DNA of 64,000 bases from Urbifossiella limnaea (GCF_007747215.1 NZ_CP036273.1:4262322-4326321), one strand, 5' to 3'. Shown: positions 15,892-25,243, counted from the first letter of the stretch. The notes: generated by a model not told the origin, from the letters alone. Numbers and translations are program-made.

Positions 15892-18258
15892 ATGACCGCC
15901 TGCCGCACCCGCCGCCGAGCCCGTGCCGCCCTCGCCGCCGTTGCGGCGGTCGCGGCCCTGGCCTGGGGCCAGGTGGCGTCCGCCCAAGAGACCCCCGTCG
16001 GCCGAATCGTCTCGGACGTGATCCCCGTCTCGGCCACCCGGATGCACACGCCCGAGCAGATCCTCGGCGTCATGCACACCCGCCCCGGCCGGCCCTACGA
16101 CGAGACCGTCGCCAACGAGGACGTCCGCCGGCTGGTCGCCACCAAGTGGTTCGTCCCCGGGGGCGTCCGGCTTCACACGTCACTCGAGCCGAACGGCAAG
16201 GTGAGCGTGTACGTCCACCTCACCGAGCTGACCGGCACCGTGCAGGAGGTGACGTTCGACGGCGTCGAGCACCTGAGCAAGGAGAAACTGCGGACGCTGA
16301 CCGGCGTCCGCAAGGGCGACCCGATGAACCCGATGGCCAACGACCTGGGCCGGGCCGCCATCCTGCGCGAGTACCGCGAGGCCGGCCGGGCGTTCGCCAC
16401 CGTCCAGCTCGTCGAGGGGACGAAGGCCACCGACACCCGCGTGGCGTACCGCGTCGTCGAGGGGCCGGTCGTGCGGGTGAGCGGGGTCGAGTTCCGCGGC
16501 AACGACGCCGGCATGACCGGCCGCCTCCGCACCCAACTGGCCACGAAAACGGCGGTGGCCGGGTTCATGGGCGGCAAGTTCAACCCGGCCTCGATCGACG
16601 CCGACGTCAAGAAGCTGACCGAGTACTACCACGGCCTCGGCTACCTGGCCGTGCAGATCGAGCACGAGGTGATCCCGGCCCCGGACCTGGCCTCGGTCCG
16701 CGTCGTGTACCACATCCGCGAGAACACGCAGTACATGGTGTCCGGCCACGACATCGCCGGGAACAAGACGTTCACGGGCGAGCAGCTGGCGATCGCCACC
16801 ACGATCCAGGACGGCAAGCGGTACGACCACTGGAACACGAAGGCCGACGCCAAGCGGATCGAGGGGTTCTACGGCATGCGCGGCCACCGCGTGGCCGTGG
16901 AGGAAGTGCAGCACCTCATCCCGGACAAGCCCGGCGAGGTGCAGGTGACGTACCAGGTGCACGGCGACCGCGGCGCGCCGACGCGCGTGGGTAACGTGCG
17001 GGTCGTGGGGAACGAGATCACCCGCGACAACGTCATCCTGCGGCAGCTGGACGTGTACCCGGGGCAAATCCTCCAGTTCCCGAAGCTGGAGGACGCGCGG
17101 ATGCGGCTGGCCCGCCTCGGCATCTTCGACCCGCAGAACCCGCCCGAGGTGCTGGCGATCCCGAACGAGCTGGACAGCGACTTCCAGGACGTGGAGGTCC
17201 GCGTCCGCGAGACGAAGACGGGGCAGTTCATGGTCGGCGGCGGCGTCAACTCGAACGCCGGGCTCAACGGCAGCATCATCCTGAACGAGTCGAACTTCGA
17301 CCTGTTCCGGTTCCCGACCTCGTGGGACGACTTCCGCATGGGCCGGGCCTTCCGCGGGGCCGGGCAGTCGATGCGGATCGAGGCCCAGCCCGGCACCCAG
17401 TTCGGCCGGTACTCCGCGACGTTCAGCGAGCCGTACCTGTTCGACACGGAGTTCGGCCTGTCGAACAGCATCTACTACTACAACCGCCAGTTCCTGGAGT
17501 ACAACGAGGACCGAGTCGGCGACCGGCTGAGCATCTCGCGGCGGCTCGACCCGATCTGGCGGGCGTCGTTCACCACCCGCGTCGAGGGGGTGAACGTGAA
17601 GGACGTGGCGTACTACGCCCCCGAGTCGATCAGCAAGGACGTCGGCTGGCACTTCCTGCTGGGCTTGCGAGCCGGCCTCACGCGCGACACCCGCGACTCG
17701 TTCCTGTTCCCGACGACGGGCAGCGTGCTGGACCTGGGGTTCGAGCAGGTGCTGGGCGACTACACGTTCCCGATCGGGACGGCGGAGTACACCAAGTTCC
17801 TGTCGTCGGAGTACCTGCAGCGCGAGGACGGCAGCGGCAAGCACGTGCTGGCCCTGCGGTCGCAGGTGCAGGTGACGGGGAGCAACGCCCCGGTGTACGA
17901 GCGGCTGTACGCCGGCGGGTTCCGCAGCCTGCGCGGGTTCACGTTCCGCGGCGTCGGCCCGGCGGAGAACGGGCTGCACACCGGCGGGACGTTCTCGTTC
18001 CTGAACACGATCGAGTACCAGGTGCCGCTGCTGCAGAACGACAAGCTGTTCTTCGTGACGTTCCTCGACCACGGCACGGTCGAGAGCGACGTGAGCATCC
18101 GCGACTACCGGGTGAGCGCCGGGTTCGGCTTCCGGGTGGCGGTGCCGGCGCTCGGCCCGCTGCCGCTGGCGTTCGACTTCGCCTTCCCCCTCAACCGGGC
18201 CGACAGCGACAACCGGCAGATGTTCAGCTTCTACGTCGGCCTGTTCGGCGGGAGCTAG
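15892..18258 (+). CDS. bamA: BamA-family outer-membrane assembly protein
   Basis: 788 residues. After a signal peptide ending ASAQ, several POTRA domains follow (for example VQEVTFDGVEHLSKEKL, VSGVEFRGND, VGNVRVVGNEITRDN VILRQL split over one repeat), then a 16-strand-type beta barrel from about residue 430. The barrel holds GGFRSLRGFTFRGVGP, the counterpart of the conserved (V/L)RGF lid-loop motif, and ends in FSFYVGLFGGS. It should fold and insert beta-barrel proteins into the outer membrane; planctomycetes keep BamA. Its presence supports a diderm envelope. No skp, lpxD or fabZ follows. A 25-bp perfect inverted repeat lies 4 bases after the stop. Confidence 0.92.
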   Translation: MTACRTRRRARAALAAVAAVAALAWGQVASAQETPVGRIVSDVIPVSATRMHTPEQILGVMHTRPGRPYDETVANEDVRRLVATKWFVPGGVRLHTSLEPNGKVSVYVHLTELTGTVQEVTFDGVEHLSKEKLRTLTGVRKGDPMNPMANDLGRAAILREYREAGRAFATVQLVEGTKATDTRVAYRVVEGPVVRVSGVEFRGNDAGMTGRLRTQLATKTAVAGFMGGKFNPASIDADVKKLTEYYHGLGYLAVQIEHEVIPAPDLASVRVVYHIRENTQYMVSGHDIAGNKTFTGEQLAIATTIQDGKRYDHWNTKADAKRIEGFYGMRGHRVAVEEVQHLIPDKPGEVQVTYQVHGDRGAPTRVGNVRVVGNEITRDNVILRQLDVYPGQILQFPKLEDARMRLARLGIFDPQNPPEVLAIPNELDSDFQDVEVRVRETKTGQFMVGGGVNSNAGLNGSIILNESNFDLFRFPTSWDDFRMGRAFRGAGQSMRIEAQPGTQFGRYSATFSEPYLFDTEFGLSNSIYYYNRQFLEYNEDRVGDRLSISRRLDPIWRASFTTRVEGVNVKDVAYYAPESISKDVGWHFLLGLRAGLTRDTRDSFLFPTTGSVLDLGFEQVLGDYTFPIGTAEYTKFLSSEYLQREDGSGKHVLALRSQVQVTGSNAPVYERLYAGGFRSLRGFTFRGVGPAENGLHTGGTFSFLNTIEYQVPLLQNDKLFFVTFLDHGTVESDVSIRDYRVSAGFGFRVAVPALGPLPLAFDFAFPLNRADSDNRQMFSFYVGLFGGS

Positions 18259-18262
18259 GCGA

Positions 18263-18334
18263 ACGGCCGGCGTCAGCCGGCTGGTCGTTGGTGCAGGTGC
18301 TTGCCACCCCGACCAGCCGGCTGACGCCGGCCGT
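18263..18334. repeat. Perfect 25-bp inverted repeat between convergent genes
   Basis: 18263-18287 and 18310-18334 are exact reverse complements, with a 22-base loop. The arms contain GGCGTCAGCC, shared with other inverted repeats in the window. Position between bamA and the convergent histidine kinase fits a two-way terminator; there is no T-run. Confidence 0.8.
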
Positions 18335-18354
18335 GCGCCCGATCCTCGTCCCAC

Positions 18355-19116
18355 TCACGCCGGGTCGTCCGGCAGCCGGTGGGGCAGCTTCACCGTGAAC
18401 GTACTCCCCTTCCCGACCACGCTCTCGACGCGGATCCGGCCGTGGTGCTGCTCGATGATCTGGCGGCACACGGAGAGCCCGAGCCCGGTCCCGCCGCGGC
18501 CGCTCTCGTCGGGCTGCTTCGTCGTGAAGAACGGCTCGAAGATTTGCCGCAGCTGTTCCGGCGGGATGCCGACTCCGGTGTCGGACACTTTCACCTCCGC
18601 CGTCTCGGCCGCGACGTTGTCGCGCACCTCGACGCGGAGCCGGCCGCCGTTCGGCATCGCCTGGCGGGCGTTGATGACGAGGTTCACCACGATCTGCTCG
18701 ACCTGCCCCGGCACGGCCCAGACGACCGGCCGGTCGGTGTAGCGGGCCTCGACCTGGACGCGGTGCTTGCCGAGGTCCTTCTCGGTGAGGACGAGCACCT
18801 CCTCGACCAGGCGGCCGAGGTCGCACCGCTGGCGGTGCGTGCCACTCTTGCGGGCGTACCCGAGCATGCCGCTGGCGATGGCCGCGGCCCGCTGCCCGGC
18901 CTTGGCGATGCGCTCGAACGCGAGCTGCTTCTCGGCCGGGTCGGCGTTGCGGGCGCCGAGCTTGGCCGAGTTGGTGATCGTGGTCAGGATGTTGTTGAAC
19001 TCGTGGGCGATGCTGGAGGCGAGTTCGCCGACGCTGCTCAGGCGCTGGGCCTGGAGCAACTGCTGGCGGAGCGCCTCGGTCTCGCTCGCCGGCGCCAGCA
19101 CCTCGTGGCCGGTCAT
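18355..19116 (-). CDS. Histidine kinase without sensor domain
   Basis: 253 residues, essentially a bare kinase core. A short N-terminal coiled coil (EALRQQLLQAQRLSSVGELA) leads into the H-box SSIAHEFNNILTTI with the phospho-accepting histidine. The N box NLVINARQAMPNGG, G1 DTGVGIPPEQL, F box FEPFFTTK and G2 GGTGLGLSVCRQI follow. This is the NtrB-like HisKA/HATPase_c arrangement. It has no PAS, GAF or membrane segment and no adjacent response regulator, so input and output partners must be encoded elsewhere or bind in trans. Confidence 0.9.
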   Translation of the reverse strand: MTGHEVLAPASETEALRQQLLQAQRLSSVGELASSIAHEFNNILTTITNSAKLGARNADPAEKQLAFERIAKAGQRAAAIASGMLGYARKSGTHRQRCDLGRLVEEVLVLTEKDLGKHRVQVEARYTDRPVVWAVPGQVEQIVVNLVINARQAMPNGGRLRVEVRDNVAAETAEVKVSDTGVGIPPEQLRQIFEPFFTTKQPDESGRGGTGLGLSVCRQIIEQHHGRIRVESVVGKGSTFTVKLPHRLPDDPA

Positions 19117-19234
19117 GCAGTGAACCCTCGCGCCGCCGGGCCGGTTGGGGTGGCCCCGCTGGCAAGAGGTATCGGTCGCGCCGGCGCGGGCACTTCATCG
19201 GAACCGAATGTTGGGGTTGTACGCTGAAGTTACG

Positions 19235-19894
19235 CTACCCCTGCGACTTCTCGCCGACCCCGGTCGGGGCCCCGTCGGTGAGCGCCGCGACGGGCGGCGG
19301 GACCTGGAGAAGCCCGGCGGCGCTCCACCCCTCGCCTGTGCGTGTCAGTTCGGACACCGACAAGTTCGCCACCCGTCCCAGTTGCTTCCACACCCCCGGC
19401 CCGTGGCCCGGCAGCAGGCACAGCAGCAGCACCTTGCACACAACGCCGTGCGCGACGACGACCACCCGCCCGCCCGGGTGCGCCGCCGCGACGCGCTCGA
19501 TCGCCGGCACCAATCGCCGCCGCAGGTCGTCGAACGATTCCGCCCCCGGCGTGCTGAAGGCGGTGTCGCCGGCTTCCCAGCGGTCGATCGTCTGCGGCCA
19601 CGGCCCGTCTTCGGACGAGAACGACGTGCCCGACATCGCCCCCACCCGCCGCTCGTGCAGGTGAGGCTCGATCGAGTGAGGCACACCGCTCGCCGCCGCG
19701 ACCGGCGCCGCCGTGTCCCGCGCCCGCAGCATCCCCGACGACACGACCGCGGTGACGCCGAGCGGCGCGAACCAGCCCGCGGCCGCGGCCGCTTGCCGTC
19801 GACCCAGCTCGCTCAGACCGATGTCGGACTCCGCGCCGTGGAACACCGTCGGGGCCGAGGTTTCGGCGTGTCGGGCGAGCCAGATCGTGGTCAT
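19235..19894 (-). CDS. Histidine phosphatase family protein
   Basis: 219 residues of the phosphoglycerate-mutase-like superfamily. The N-terminus IWLARHAET carries the catalytic Arg-His pair, SSGMLRARDTA the second Arg, a Glu lies in HERRVG, and VVVAHGVVC supplies the second His. The size and lone arrangement suit a CobC/GpmB-type small-molecule phosphatase (for example alpha-ribazole phosphatase or a sugar phosphatase); specificity cannot be read. A TAACAT hexamer at 19901-19906 lies exactly 6 bases before the ATG, predicting a leaderless message. Divergent from the S41-like gene. Confidence 0.88.
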   Translation of the reverse strand: MTTIWLARHAETSAPTVFHGAESDIGLSELGRRQAAAAAGWFAPLGVTAVVSSGMLRARDTAAPVAAASGVPHSIEPHLHERRVGAMSGTSFSSEDGPWPQTIDRWEAGDTAFSTPGAESFDDLRRRLVPAIERVAAAHPGGRVVVVAHGVVCKVLLLCLLPGHGPGVWKQLGRVANLSVSELTRTGEGWSAAGLLQVPPPVAALTDGAPTGVGEKSQG

Positions 19895-19900
19895 GTCGGC

Positions 19901-19906
19901 ATGTTA
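19901..19906 (-). promoter_or_regulatory. -10-like TAACAT six bases before the histidine-phosphatase ATG
   Basis: On the minus strand TAACAT is followed by GCCGAC and then the ATG at 19894, placing the likely transcription start at the start codon. The same DNA reads CATGTT on the plus strand, toward the S41-like gene. Confidence 0.4.
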
Positions 19907-19972
19907 CGCCGCCGTGACTTGCCGACCGCGGTCCGACCGGAGAAACTGGGGAAGCTTCGACGGAGGCGCAAC

Positions 19973-21595
19973 ATGGTCGGTCCCGCCACGCTCGCCGTAC
20001 TCCTGCTCGCCCCGGCGGCCCCGGTGCCGGCCGGCCCGCTGGCCCCCGCCGCGGACCCGGCCAAGCTCGCCGAGTTCGGCGACCTCGTTTACGCCTCGGC
20101 GCTCGAGCTATCGACCCGCCGCAACGACGCCGAGCTGCACGAACTCACTGCCGGGGCGGTCCGCGGGCTGTACGAAGCCGCGGGGACGCCGGTGCCGCCC
20201 GAGTTGCTGAAGGCGGCCCGTGACGCGAAGCGGCACGAGGACCGCGCCGCCGTGATCGCCGACACTCGCGGCCGCCTCGCGGCGGCACCCGGGCTGCGCG
20301 GCCCGCGGGCGTTCCTGGCGGCGGCCCACGGCTTCCGCCACGCCTTCGACGTACACTCCGGCCTGGCCACGCTTCGGGTCAGCGACTCCGGCGCGCTCGA
20401 CATGGACTTCGGTCTCGGCTTCGACCTCGACGGGCTCGACGGCCCGCGCGTCACCGCCTACCAGCTCGAGCGCCGCATCGCGGCCGGGCAGGTGCGGCCG
20501 ACCGGCCTCCTCGGCCCGCCCCCACGGCCGGAGACGATCGCGTCGCCGGCGTCGTTCCCGTGGCGGGTGCGGCGCGTCGTCCCCGGCAGCCCCGCCCACC
20601 GCGGCGGGCTCCGACCCGGCGACGTGATCAGTCACCTGAACGACGCCGAGGTGACGGCGCTGACCGCCGACCGCCTGTTCGGCAAACTGGCCGACCCGCC
20701 CGGCGGCGGCGTCGATCCGAAATCCGGCCAGGATCGTCAGGTGACCCACGTCCTGAAGTTCCGCCGCGGCGGGGCCGAGAAGCGTGTGGGGGTGACGACC
20801 GAGCGGTACGTGTCGATGAACGTCGCCGGCGCCGTGCTGCGCGAGGACGACACCTGGGACGGGATGCTCGACCCGCTCCACAAGATCGGTTACGTCCGCG
20901 TCGGGATGGTGGAGATGCGGAGCAACGAGGGCGTGGCGACGATCGTGGAAGACCTCGCGAAGCGCGGCTGCCGCGGCCTCGTCCTCGACCTGCGCTGGTG
21001 CCCCGGGGGGTACGTCGATGCGGGGACGCTGATCGCGGGCTCGTTCCTGCCGCAGGACACGGTCATCGCCAGGCTGGAGTTGCTGCCGAAGGTGCAGGAG
21101 CGGGAGCAGGAGTACAAGGCCACGAAAGGGCCGCACCACCTCGCCATGGCGATGGCCGTGCTGGTCGGGCCCGACACGATCGGCGGCGGCGAACTGATCG
21201 CCGCGGCGCTCCAGGACCACAAGCGCGCGGTGATCGTCGGCCAGCGGACGCCGGGGAAGGCCGGCACCCAAAACCAGTACGACCTCGGCTACGGCGGGCT
21301 GGCGTTCAAGGCGACGTACGGCACCACGCTCCGCGCCACCGGCAAACCGCGGCACCGTACGGCGACAAGCCTGCCGACCGACGACTGGGGCGTTCGGCCG
21401 TCGCCGGGGCTGGAGGTGCCGGTGACGCCGGGCGTGGCCGAGACCTTGCGTGGCTGGGCCGTGGAGCACGGCCTGCGGCCGGCCGGCGACCGCACCAGCC
21501 TGCCGTTCGACGAGCCGGACCGCGACCCCGTTCGGGCCGCGGCGCTGGCCCACCTGCGGAAGCAACTCGCCGCCGCGCCGGCCGCGCAGAACTAG
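19973..21595 (+). CDS. S41 (C-terminal processing peptidase)-like protein, catalytic Ser replaced
   Basis: 540 residues with a short secretion signal (MVGPATLAVLLLAPAAP). A PDZ domain (VVPGSPAHRGGLRPGDVISHLN) is followed by a tail-specific-protease domain with KIGYVRVG, GCRGLVLDLRWCPGG and VIVGQRTPGKAG. In S41 peptidases the serine lies in a (S/T)ASASE box; here the aligned segment reads TIGGGE and the serine position is Gly406. The general-base Lys429 is kept. So either another residue substitutes or this is a non-proteolytic PDZ/S41 scaffold. I recall similar GGGELIAAALQD forms in other planctomycetes. CGGAGGCG sits 5 bases before the ATG. Confidence 0.85.
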   Translation: MVGPATLAVLLLAPAAPVPAGPLAPAADPAKLAEFGDLVYASALELSTRRNDAELHELTAGAVRGLYEAAGTPVPPELLKAARDAKRHEDRAAVIADTRGRLAAAPGLRGPRAFLAAAHGFRHAFDVHSGLATLRVSDSGALDMDFGLGFDLDGLDGPRVTAYQLERRIAAGQVRPTGLLGPPPRPETIASPASFPWRVRRVVPGSPAHRGGLRPGDVISHLNDAEVTALTADRLFGKLADPPGGGVDPKSGQDRQVTHVLKFRRGGAEKRVGVTTERYVSMNVAGAVLREDDTWDGMLDPLHKIGYVRVGMVEMRSNEGVATIVEDLAKRGCRGLVLDLRWCPGGYVDAGTLIAGSFLPQDTVIARLELLPKVQEREQEYKATKGPHHLAMAMAVLVGPDTIGGGELIAAALQDHKRAVIVGQRTPGKAGTQNQYDLGYGGLAFKATYGTTLRATGKPRHRTATSLPTDDWGVRPSPGLEVPVTPGVAETLRGWAVEHGLRPAGDRTSLPFDEPDRDPVRAAALAHLRKQLAAAPAAQN

Positions 21596-22464
21596 CGCGG
21601 CTTCAGCCCCGCCGCCTGCGTCCGCCGGCCGCCCGGCACGCGCGGCCGGCTCACGACCGTCTGCGGCTTCAGCCCCTCGCCCTCCTCGATGAGGTCGAGC
21701 CGGCTCCGGATGCCGTCGGCGTAGTCGGCCGACAGTTCGCAGCCGAGGTACTTGCGGTCCAGCTTCTTCGCCACGGCCAGGGTGGTGCCGCTGCCGCCGA
21801 ACGGGTCGAGTACCGCGTCGCCGCGGTCGGTGGTCACGCGGATGATGCGGTCGAGCACCGCCTCCGGCATCTGGCACGGGTGGCCGGTCCGCTCCTTGAA
21901 CGTGCCGCACACCCGCGACGCGTACCACGTGTCCGAGCCGGGCTGGAAGTGCTCGTCGGTGTCCTGCGGCCGCAGCACCCAGGTGTCGTCCGGCAGCTTG
22001 CCGACCGGGTTGGCCCGGCGGTCGGCGTAGGTCGTCATGCGGGCACTCGGCACCCGCACCGGGTCGGGGTTGAAGGTGAACCGCTGCGGGTGGCGGGTGT
22101 AGTACAGGATGTGGGCGTGGCTGCGGTTGAACTTCCGGGAGCAGTTCACGCCGAACGTGTAGTGCCACACGATCCAGTTCCGCAGGGTGAACCCGAGGGC
22201 GTCGAGCCGGACCTTGTACTCGGCCGCGTACTCGTCGCCGATGGCCACGAAGAACGACCCGGCCGGCGCCACCACCCGGGCCGCGGCCGCCAGCCACGTG
22301 TCGGCGAACGCCAGGTACTCTTCCTTCGCCCGCTTGTCGTGATAAACGTCGTAGTCGTAGCCGATGTTGAACGGCGGGTCGGCGAAGACCAGGTCCGCGG
22401 ACCCGGCCGGCAGCCCGTCCATCCACGCCACGCAGTCCCCGACGTGCAGCTGGCTGTCGATCAT
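21592..22464 (-). CDS. Site-specific DNA methyltransferase (N4/N6, beta-type order)
   Basis: 290 residues. Motif IV DPPFN is at 29-33 and the SAM-binding motif I FGGSGTT lies near the C-terminus, the order of beta-class amino-methyltransferases that methylate adenine N6 or cytosine N4. The middle holds a target-recognition region with FGVNCSRKFNRSHAHILYY. No restriction endonuclease is next to it, so it looks like an orphan, possibly a CcrM-like epigenetic enzyme. The start at 22464 follows GAGGGG; an upstream ATG at 22527 is in frame but poorer. Its stop shares the palindrome CTAG with the stop of the convergent S41-like gene. Confidence 0.88.
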   Translation of the reverse strand: MIDSQLHVGDCVAWMDGLPAGSADLVFADPPFNIGYDYDVYHDKRAKEEYLAFADTWLAAAARVVAPAGSFFVAIGDEYAAEYKVRLDALGFTLRNWIVWHYTFGVNCSRKFNRSHAHILYYTRHPQRFTFNPDPVRVPSARMTTYADRRANPVGKLPDDTWVLRPQDTDEHFQPGSDTWYASRVCGTFKERTGHPCQMPEAVLDRIIRVTTDRGDAVLDPFGGSGTTLAVAKKLDRKYLGCELSADYADGIRSRLDLIEEGEGLKPQTVVSRPRVPGGRRTQAAGLKPR

Positions 22465-22733
22465 GTCGCCCCTCGGTGTAGTCCCGCTCGTCTGAGCTCG
22501 CGGGTCATTCTGGCACACCCCGCGCAATCGCGCAAGCCGGAATTTCCGGTCAGCTCACGCGGCGGGTTGTGACGATTGAGCAGGTTGGTGGGGGGATGAT
22601 ACGCGCCGGCGCCGGCGGGCGCAAGCCCACGCCGCCGCGGAAAGTTGGGGTAGCCCGGTCGGCGGGAGTCGGGTAATTTCCCCCGACCGGCCGCCGACCG
22701 CGGAATGGGTCCGCGTCGCACACGGGGTCACGG

Positions 22734-23519
22734 ATGATCGGGCACCTGACGGCCGTCTGGCGGTTCCGCCATTTCCTGATGGCGCTGGTCCGGCTGGACC
22801 TGCGCCTCCGCTACCGGCGGTCCGTACTCGGCGTCGGGTGGTCGCTGCTGAACCCGATCGCCATGACGGCCGTGTTCACGATCGTGTTCAGCAACCTGCT
22901 CGGGGCGGGGGCGTGGGACTACGCCCCGTACCTGCTCACCGGCATGACCGTGTGGGGCTTCCTGAAGGAGGCCGCCACCGTCGGCAGTCGGTCGCTCATC
23001 GCCAACGAGGCGTACATCCGCCAGAGCCCGCTGCCGTACACCCTGTACCCGCTCCGCACGGTGTTCGGGCAGGCCATCCACGCCGGCATCGCGCTGCTCG
23101 TCGTCGTCGCGCTGCTCGTGATGGTTCAGGGGAGCGTCGGCCCGCTGACCGTGCTGCCCGCGGTGCTGCCGGGCCTGGTGCTGGCGTTCCTGGCGGCGTG
23201 GGCCGTGGCGACGATCACCGCGTTCGTGAACGTGTACTTCCAGGACACGCAGCACATGCTGGAGGTGGCCGCGCAGATCGGCTTCTTCCTGACGCCGATC
23301 ATCTACAAGCGCGACGTCCTCGACGGGAAGGGGATGTCGTGGGTAGTTGACCTGAACCCGGTGAACCTGTTCCTCGACCTGATCCGCGAGCCGCTGCTGA
23401 CGGGGAACCCGCCGGCCGCGGCGACCTACGGCGCGGCCGCGGCCCTGACCGGCGTGCTCGGCCTCCTCGCCGCGGGGACGACGGCGTGGCTCCAGAAGCG
23501 CGTCGTGTTCCACCTGTAG
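22734..23519 (+). CDS. Polysaccharide ABC exporter, permease subunit (Wzm-like)
   Basis: 261 residues with about six membrane helices and the ABC-2 signature near the start (RLDLRLRYRRSVLGVGWSLLNPI). This is the permease that, with the ATPase encoded 32 bases downstream, exports undecaprenyl-linked O-antigen, capsule or teichoic-acid-like polymers over the inner membrane. Two glycosyltransferases follow, making a compact surface-polysaccharide set. No Shine-Dalgarno is obvious. The 269 bases before it hold no supported gene. Confidence 0.88.
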   Translation: MIGHLTAVWRFRHFLMALVRLDLRLRYRRSVLGVGWSLLNPIAMTAVFTIVFSNLLGAGAWDYAPYLLTGMTVWGFLKEAATVGSRSLIANEAYIRQSPLPYTLYPLRTVFGQAIHAGIALLVVVALLVMVQGSVGPLTVLPAVLPGLVLAFLAAWAVATITAFVNVYFQDTQHMLEVAAQIGFFLTPIIYKRDVLDGKGMSWVVDLNPVNLFLDLIREPLLTGNPPAAATYGAAAALTGVLGLLAAGTTAWLQKRVVFHL

Positions 23520-23551
23520 TTCGGCCCCGCCCTCACCCGGAACCCCCACCG

Positions 23552-24319
23552 ATGGCCCGGATCGAACTGACCGACGCCTCCGTGACCTTCTCCGTCCGCG
23601 CCCAGAAGAAGGTGACGCTGAAGGAGTACCTGGTCCGCGGCCTGTTCCGCGGGTCGGTGAACCCGGCTGTGCAGGTCCACGCCCTCGCGGGCATCAACCT
23701 GACCGCCCGTGACGGCGACCGCGTCGGCGTCATCGGCCACAACGGCGCCGGCAAGAGCACGCTGCTGAAGTTGCTGGCCGGCATCTACCCCCCGACGAGC
23801 GGCGACCGGCAGGTCGATGGCAAGATCTGCTCGCTGTTCGACATTTCGCTCGGGTTCGAGCCCGAGGCGTCGGGGTGGGAGAACATCACCTACCGGGCGT
23901 ACCTCCAGGGCGAGACGCCGGCGACGCTGAAGGGCAAGATCGACGACATCGCCGCGTTCACCGAACTCGGCGACTTCCTCGACCTGCCGGTGCGGCACTA
24001 CTCGGCGGGCATGTTGATGCGGCTCGCGTTCAGTATCGCCACGGCGATTGAACCGGAGGTACTGCTGGTGGACGAGGTGCTGGCCGTCGGCGACCTGTCG
24101 TTCCAGCACAAGGCCCAGGCCCGGATGAAGGAAATGATGGCGAGCGCCGCGGTGATGGTGATCGTGGCCCACGACCTGACGACGATCCGCGACATGTGCA
24201 CGACGGTCGTGTGGATGGAGCACGGCCAGGTGAGGATGCAGGGCGACCCCGAGGAGGTGATCGCCGCGTACGTCGAGAGCGTGAACGGCCCCGCCCTGCC
24301 CCGCGCCGTGGCGGCCTGA
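23552..24319 (+). CDS. Polysaccharide ABC exporter, ATPase subunit (Wzt-like)
   Basis: 255 residues. Walker A GHNGAGKST, the signature region (HYSAGMLMRLAFSIA in place of the usual LSGGQ, as in the Wzt/TagH/KpsT group), Walker B VLLVDEVLAVGD and the H-loop VAHDL are all visible. O-antigen Wzt proteins often carry a C-terminal carbohydrate-binding domain; this one stops right after the nucleotide-binding domain, like TagH-lacking or capsule-type forms, so substrate recognition may not depend on a terminal cap. An ATG at 23486 inside the permease gene would add 22 residues; 23552 matches the family. Confidence 0.9.
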   Translation: MARIELTDASVTFSVRAQKKVTLKEYLVRGLFRGSVNPAVQVHALAGINLTARDGDRVGVIGHNGAGKSTLLKLLAGIYPPTSGDRQVDGKICSLFDISLGFEPEASGWENITYRAYLQGETPATLKGKIDDIAAFTELGDFLDLPVRHYSAGMLMRLAFSIATAIEPEVLLVDEVLAVGDLSFQHKAQARMKEMMASAAVMVIVAHDLTTIRDMCTTVVWMEHGQVRMQGDPEEVIAAYVESVNGPALPRAVAA

Positions 24320-24331
24320 TTCGGGGGCCGC

Positions 24332-25243
24332 TTGAACGAACCGCTGGTCACCGTGCTGGTCGTCAACTTCAACGGGCGGCGCCACCTCCCCGCCTGCCTC
24401 GCCGCGCTCGCGGAGCAAACCCTGCCGCGGCACCGATTCGAAGTCGTCGTCGTGGACAACGCCTCGCGCGACGACTCGGTCGCGTGGCTGCGGCGGGAGC
24501 ACCCGTGGGTGCGCGTGGTCGCCCGGCCCGACAACGCCGGCTTCGCGGGCGGCAACAACGCCGGCCTCCCGTTCGCCCGCGGCCGCTACCTCGTGCTGCT
24601 CAACAACGACACCATTCCCGACCCGCACTGGCTTTCTGAGCTCGTGTCGTCAGCTCATTCCGGCGGGTGTGCAGCTTCGAAGCTGGTTTTTGCCCATGAT
24701 CCGACGCTGGTGAACAGCGCCGGCCTCGATTTGCTCCGCGACGGTCGCGGAGCCGACAGGGGTTTCCGGCAGCGCGATTGTGGCCAGTTCGAGCAGGGTG
24801 GCCCCGTGTTCGCCGGTTGTGGCGCCGCGGTTCTGTTCGACACGCACGCCCTCGACGGCCCGCTGTTCGACCCGCGCTACTTCGTCTACTACGAAGACCT
24901 CGACACGTTCTGGCGCGGGCAGTTGGCCGGCCGGCCGACGGTGTACGCCCCGCGGTCGCTGGTGCGGCACGTCCACGGCGGCTCGGCCGGCGAGGAGTCG
25001 CCCCTATTCCGCTACCACGTCGAGCGGAACCGGACGCTGACGAGCCTTCGCAACGGCGACCTGTTCCTCGCCGCTACCGCCGCGTTCGGCCTCGCTCTGC
25101 GGTCGGCCCGGTCGCTGGCGAGGTGGCTAGCCGGCCGCGAGCGGCGGCAGATGGCGCTGGCGACACTGCGGGCGTTCGCTGCATTCCTCCTCCTGGCCCC
25201 GGCCGTACTGGCCGAGCGGGCCGCTACCCGGGCGGGGGTTTGA
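24332..25243 (+). CDS. Family 2 glycosyltransferase
   Basis: 303 residues of GT-A fold. VTVLVVNFNGRRHLPACLAAL and VVVDNASRDDSV form the nucleotide-sugar site, NNDT serves as the DXD-like metal motif, and YFVYYEDLDTFWR matches the rhamnosyltransferase-like ED motif. The C-terminus has two hydrophobic stretches (residues ~245-300) that could anchor it to the membrane. The start codon is TTG at 24332, preceded by GGGGG. Its stop overlaps the next ATG by one base (TGATG). The stretch 24640-24800 is less GC-rich than the rest. Sugar specificity cannot be inferred. Confidence 0.87.
   Translation: MNEPLVTVLVVNFNGRRHLPACLAALAEQTLPRHRFEVVVVDNASRDDSVAWLRREHPWVRVVARPDNAGFAGGNNAGLPFARGRYLVLLNNDTIPDPHWLSELVSSAHSGGCAASKLVFAHDPTLVNSAGLDLLRDGRGADRGFRQRDCGQFEQGGPVFAGCGAAVLFDTHALDGPLFDPRYFVYYEDLDTFWRGQLAGRPTVYAPRSLVRHVHGGSAGEESPLFRYHVERNRTLTSLRNGDLFLAATAAFGLALRSARSLARWLAGRERRQMALATLRAFAAFLLLAPAVLAERAATRAGV

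Noticed and set aside
20108-22426. 772-codon minus-strand frame over the S41-like and methyltransferase genes
   Set aside because: It spans two well-supported genes in another frame and has Arg/Gly/Pro-rich shadow composition.
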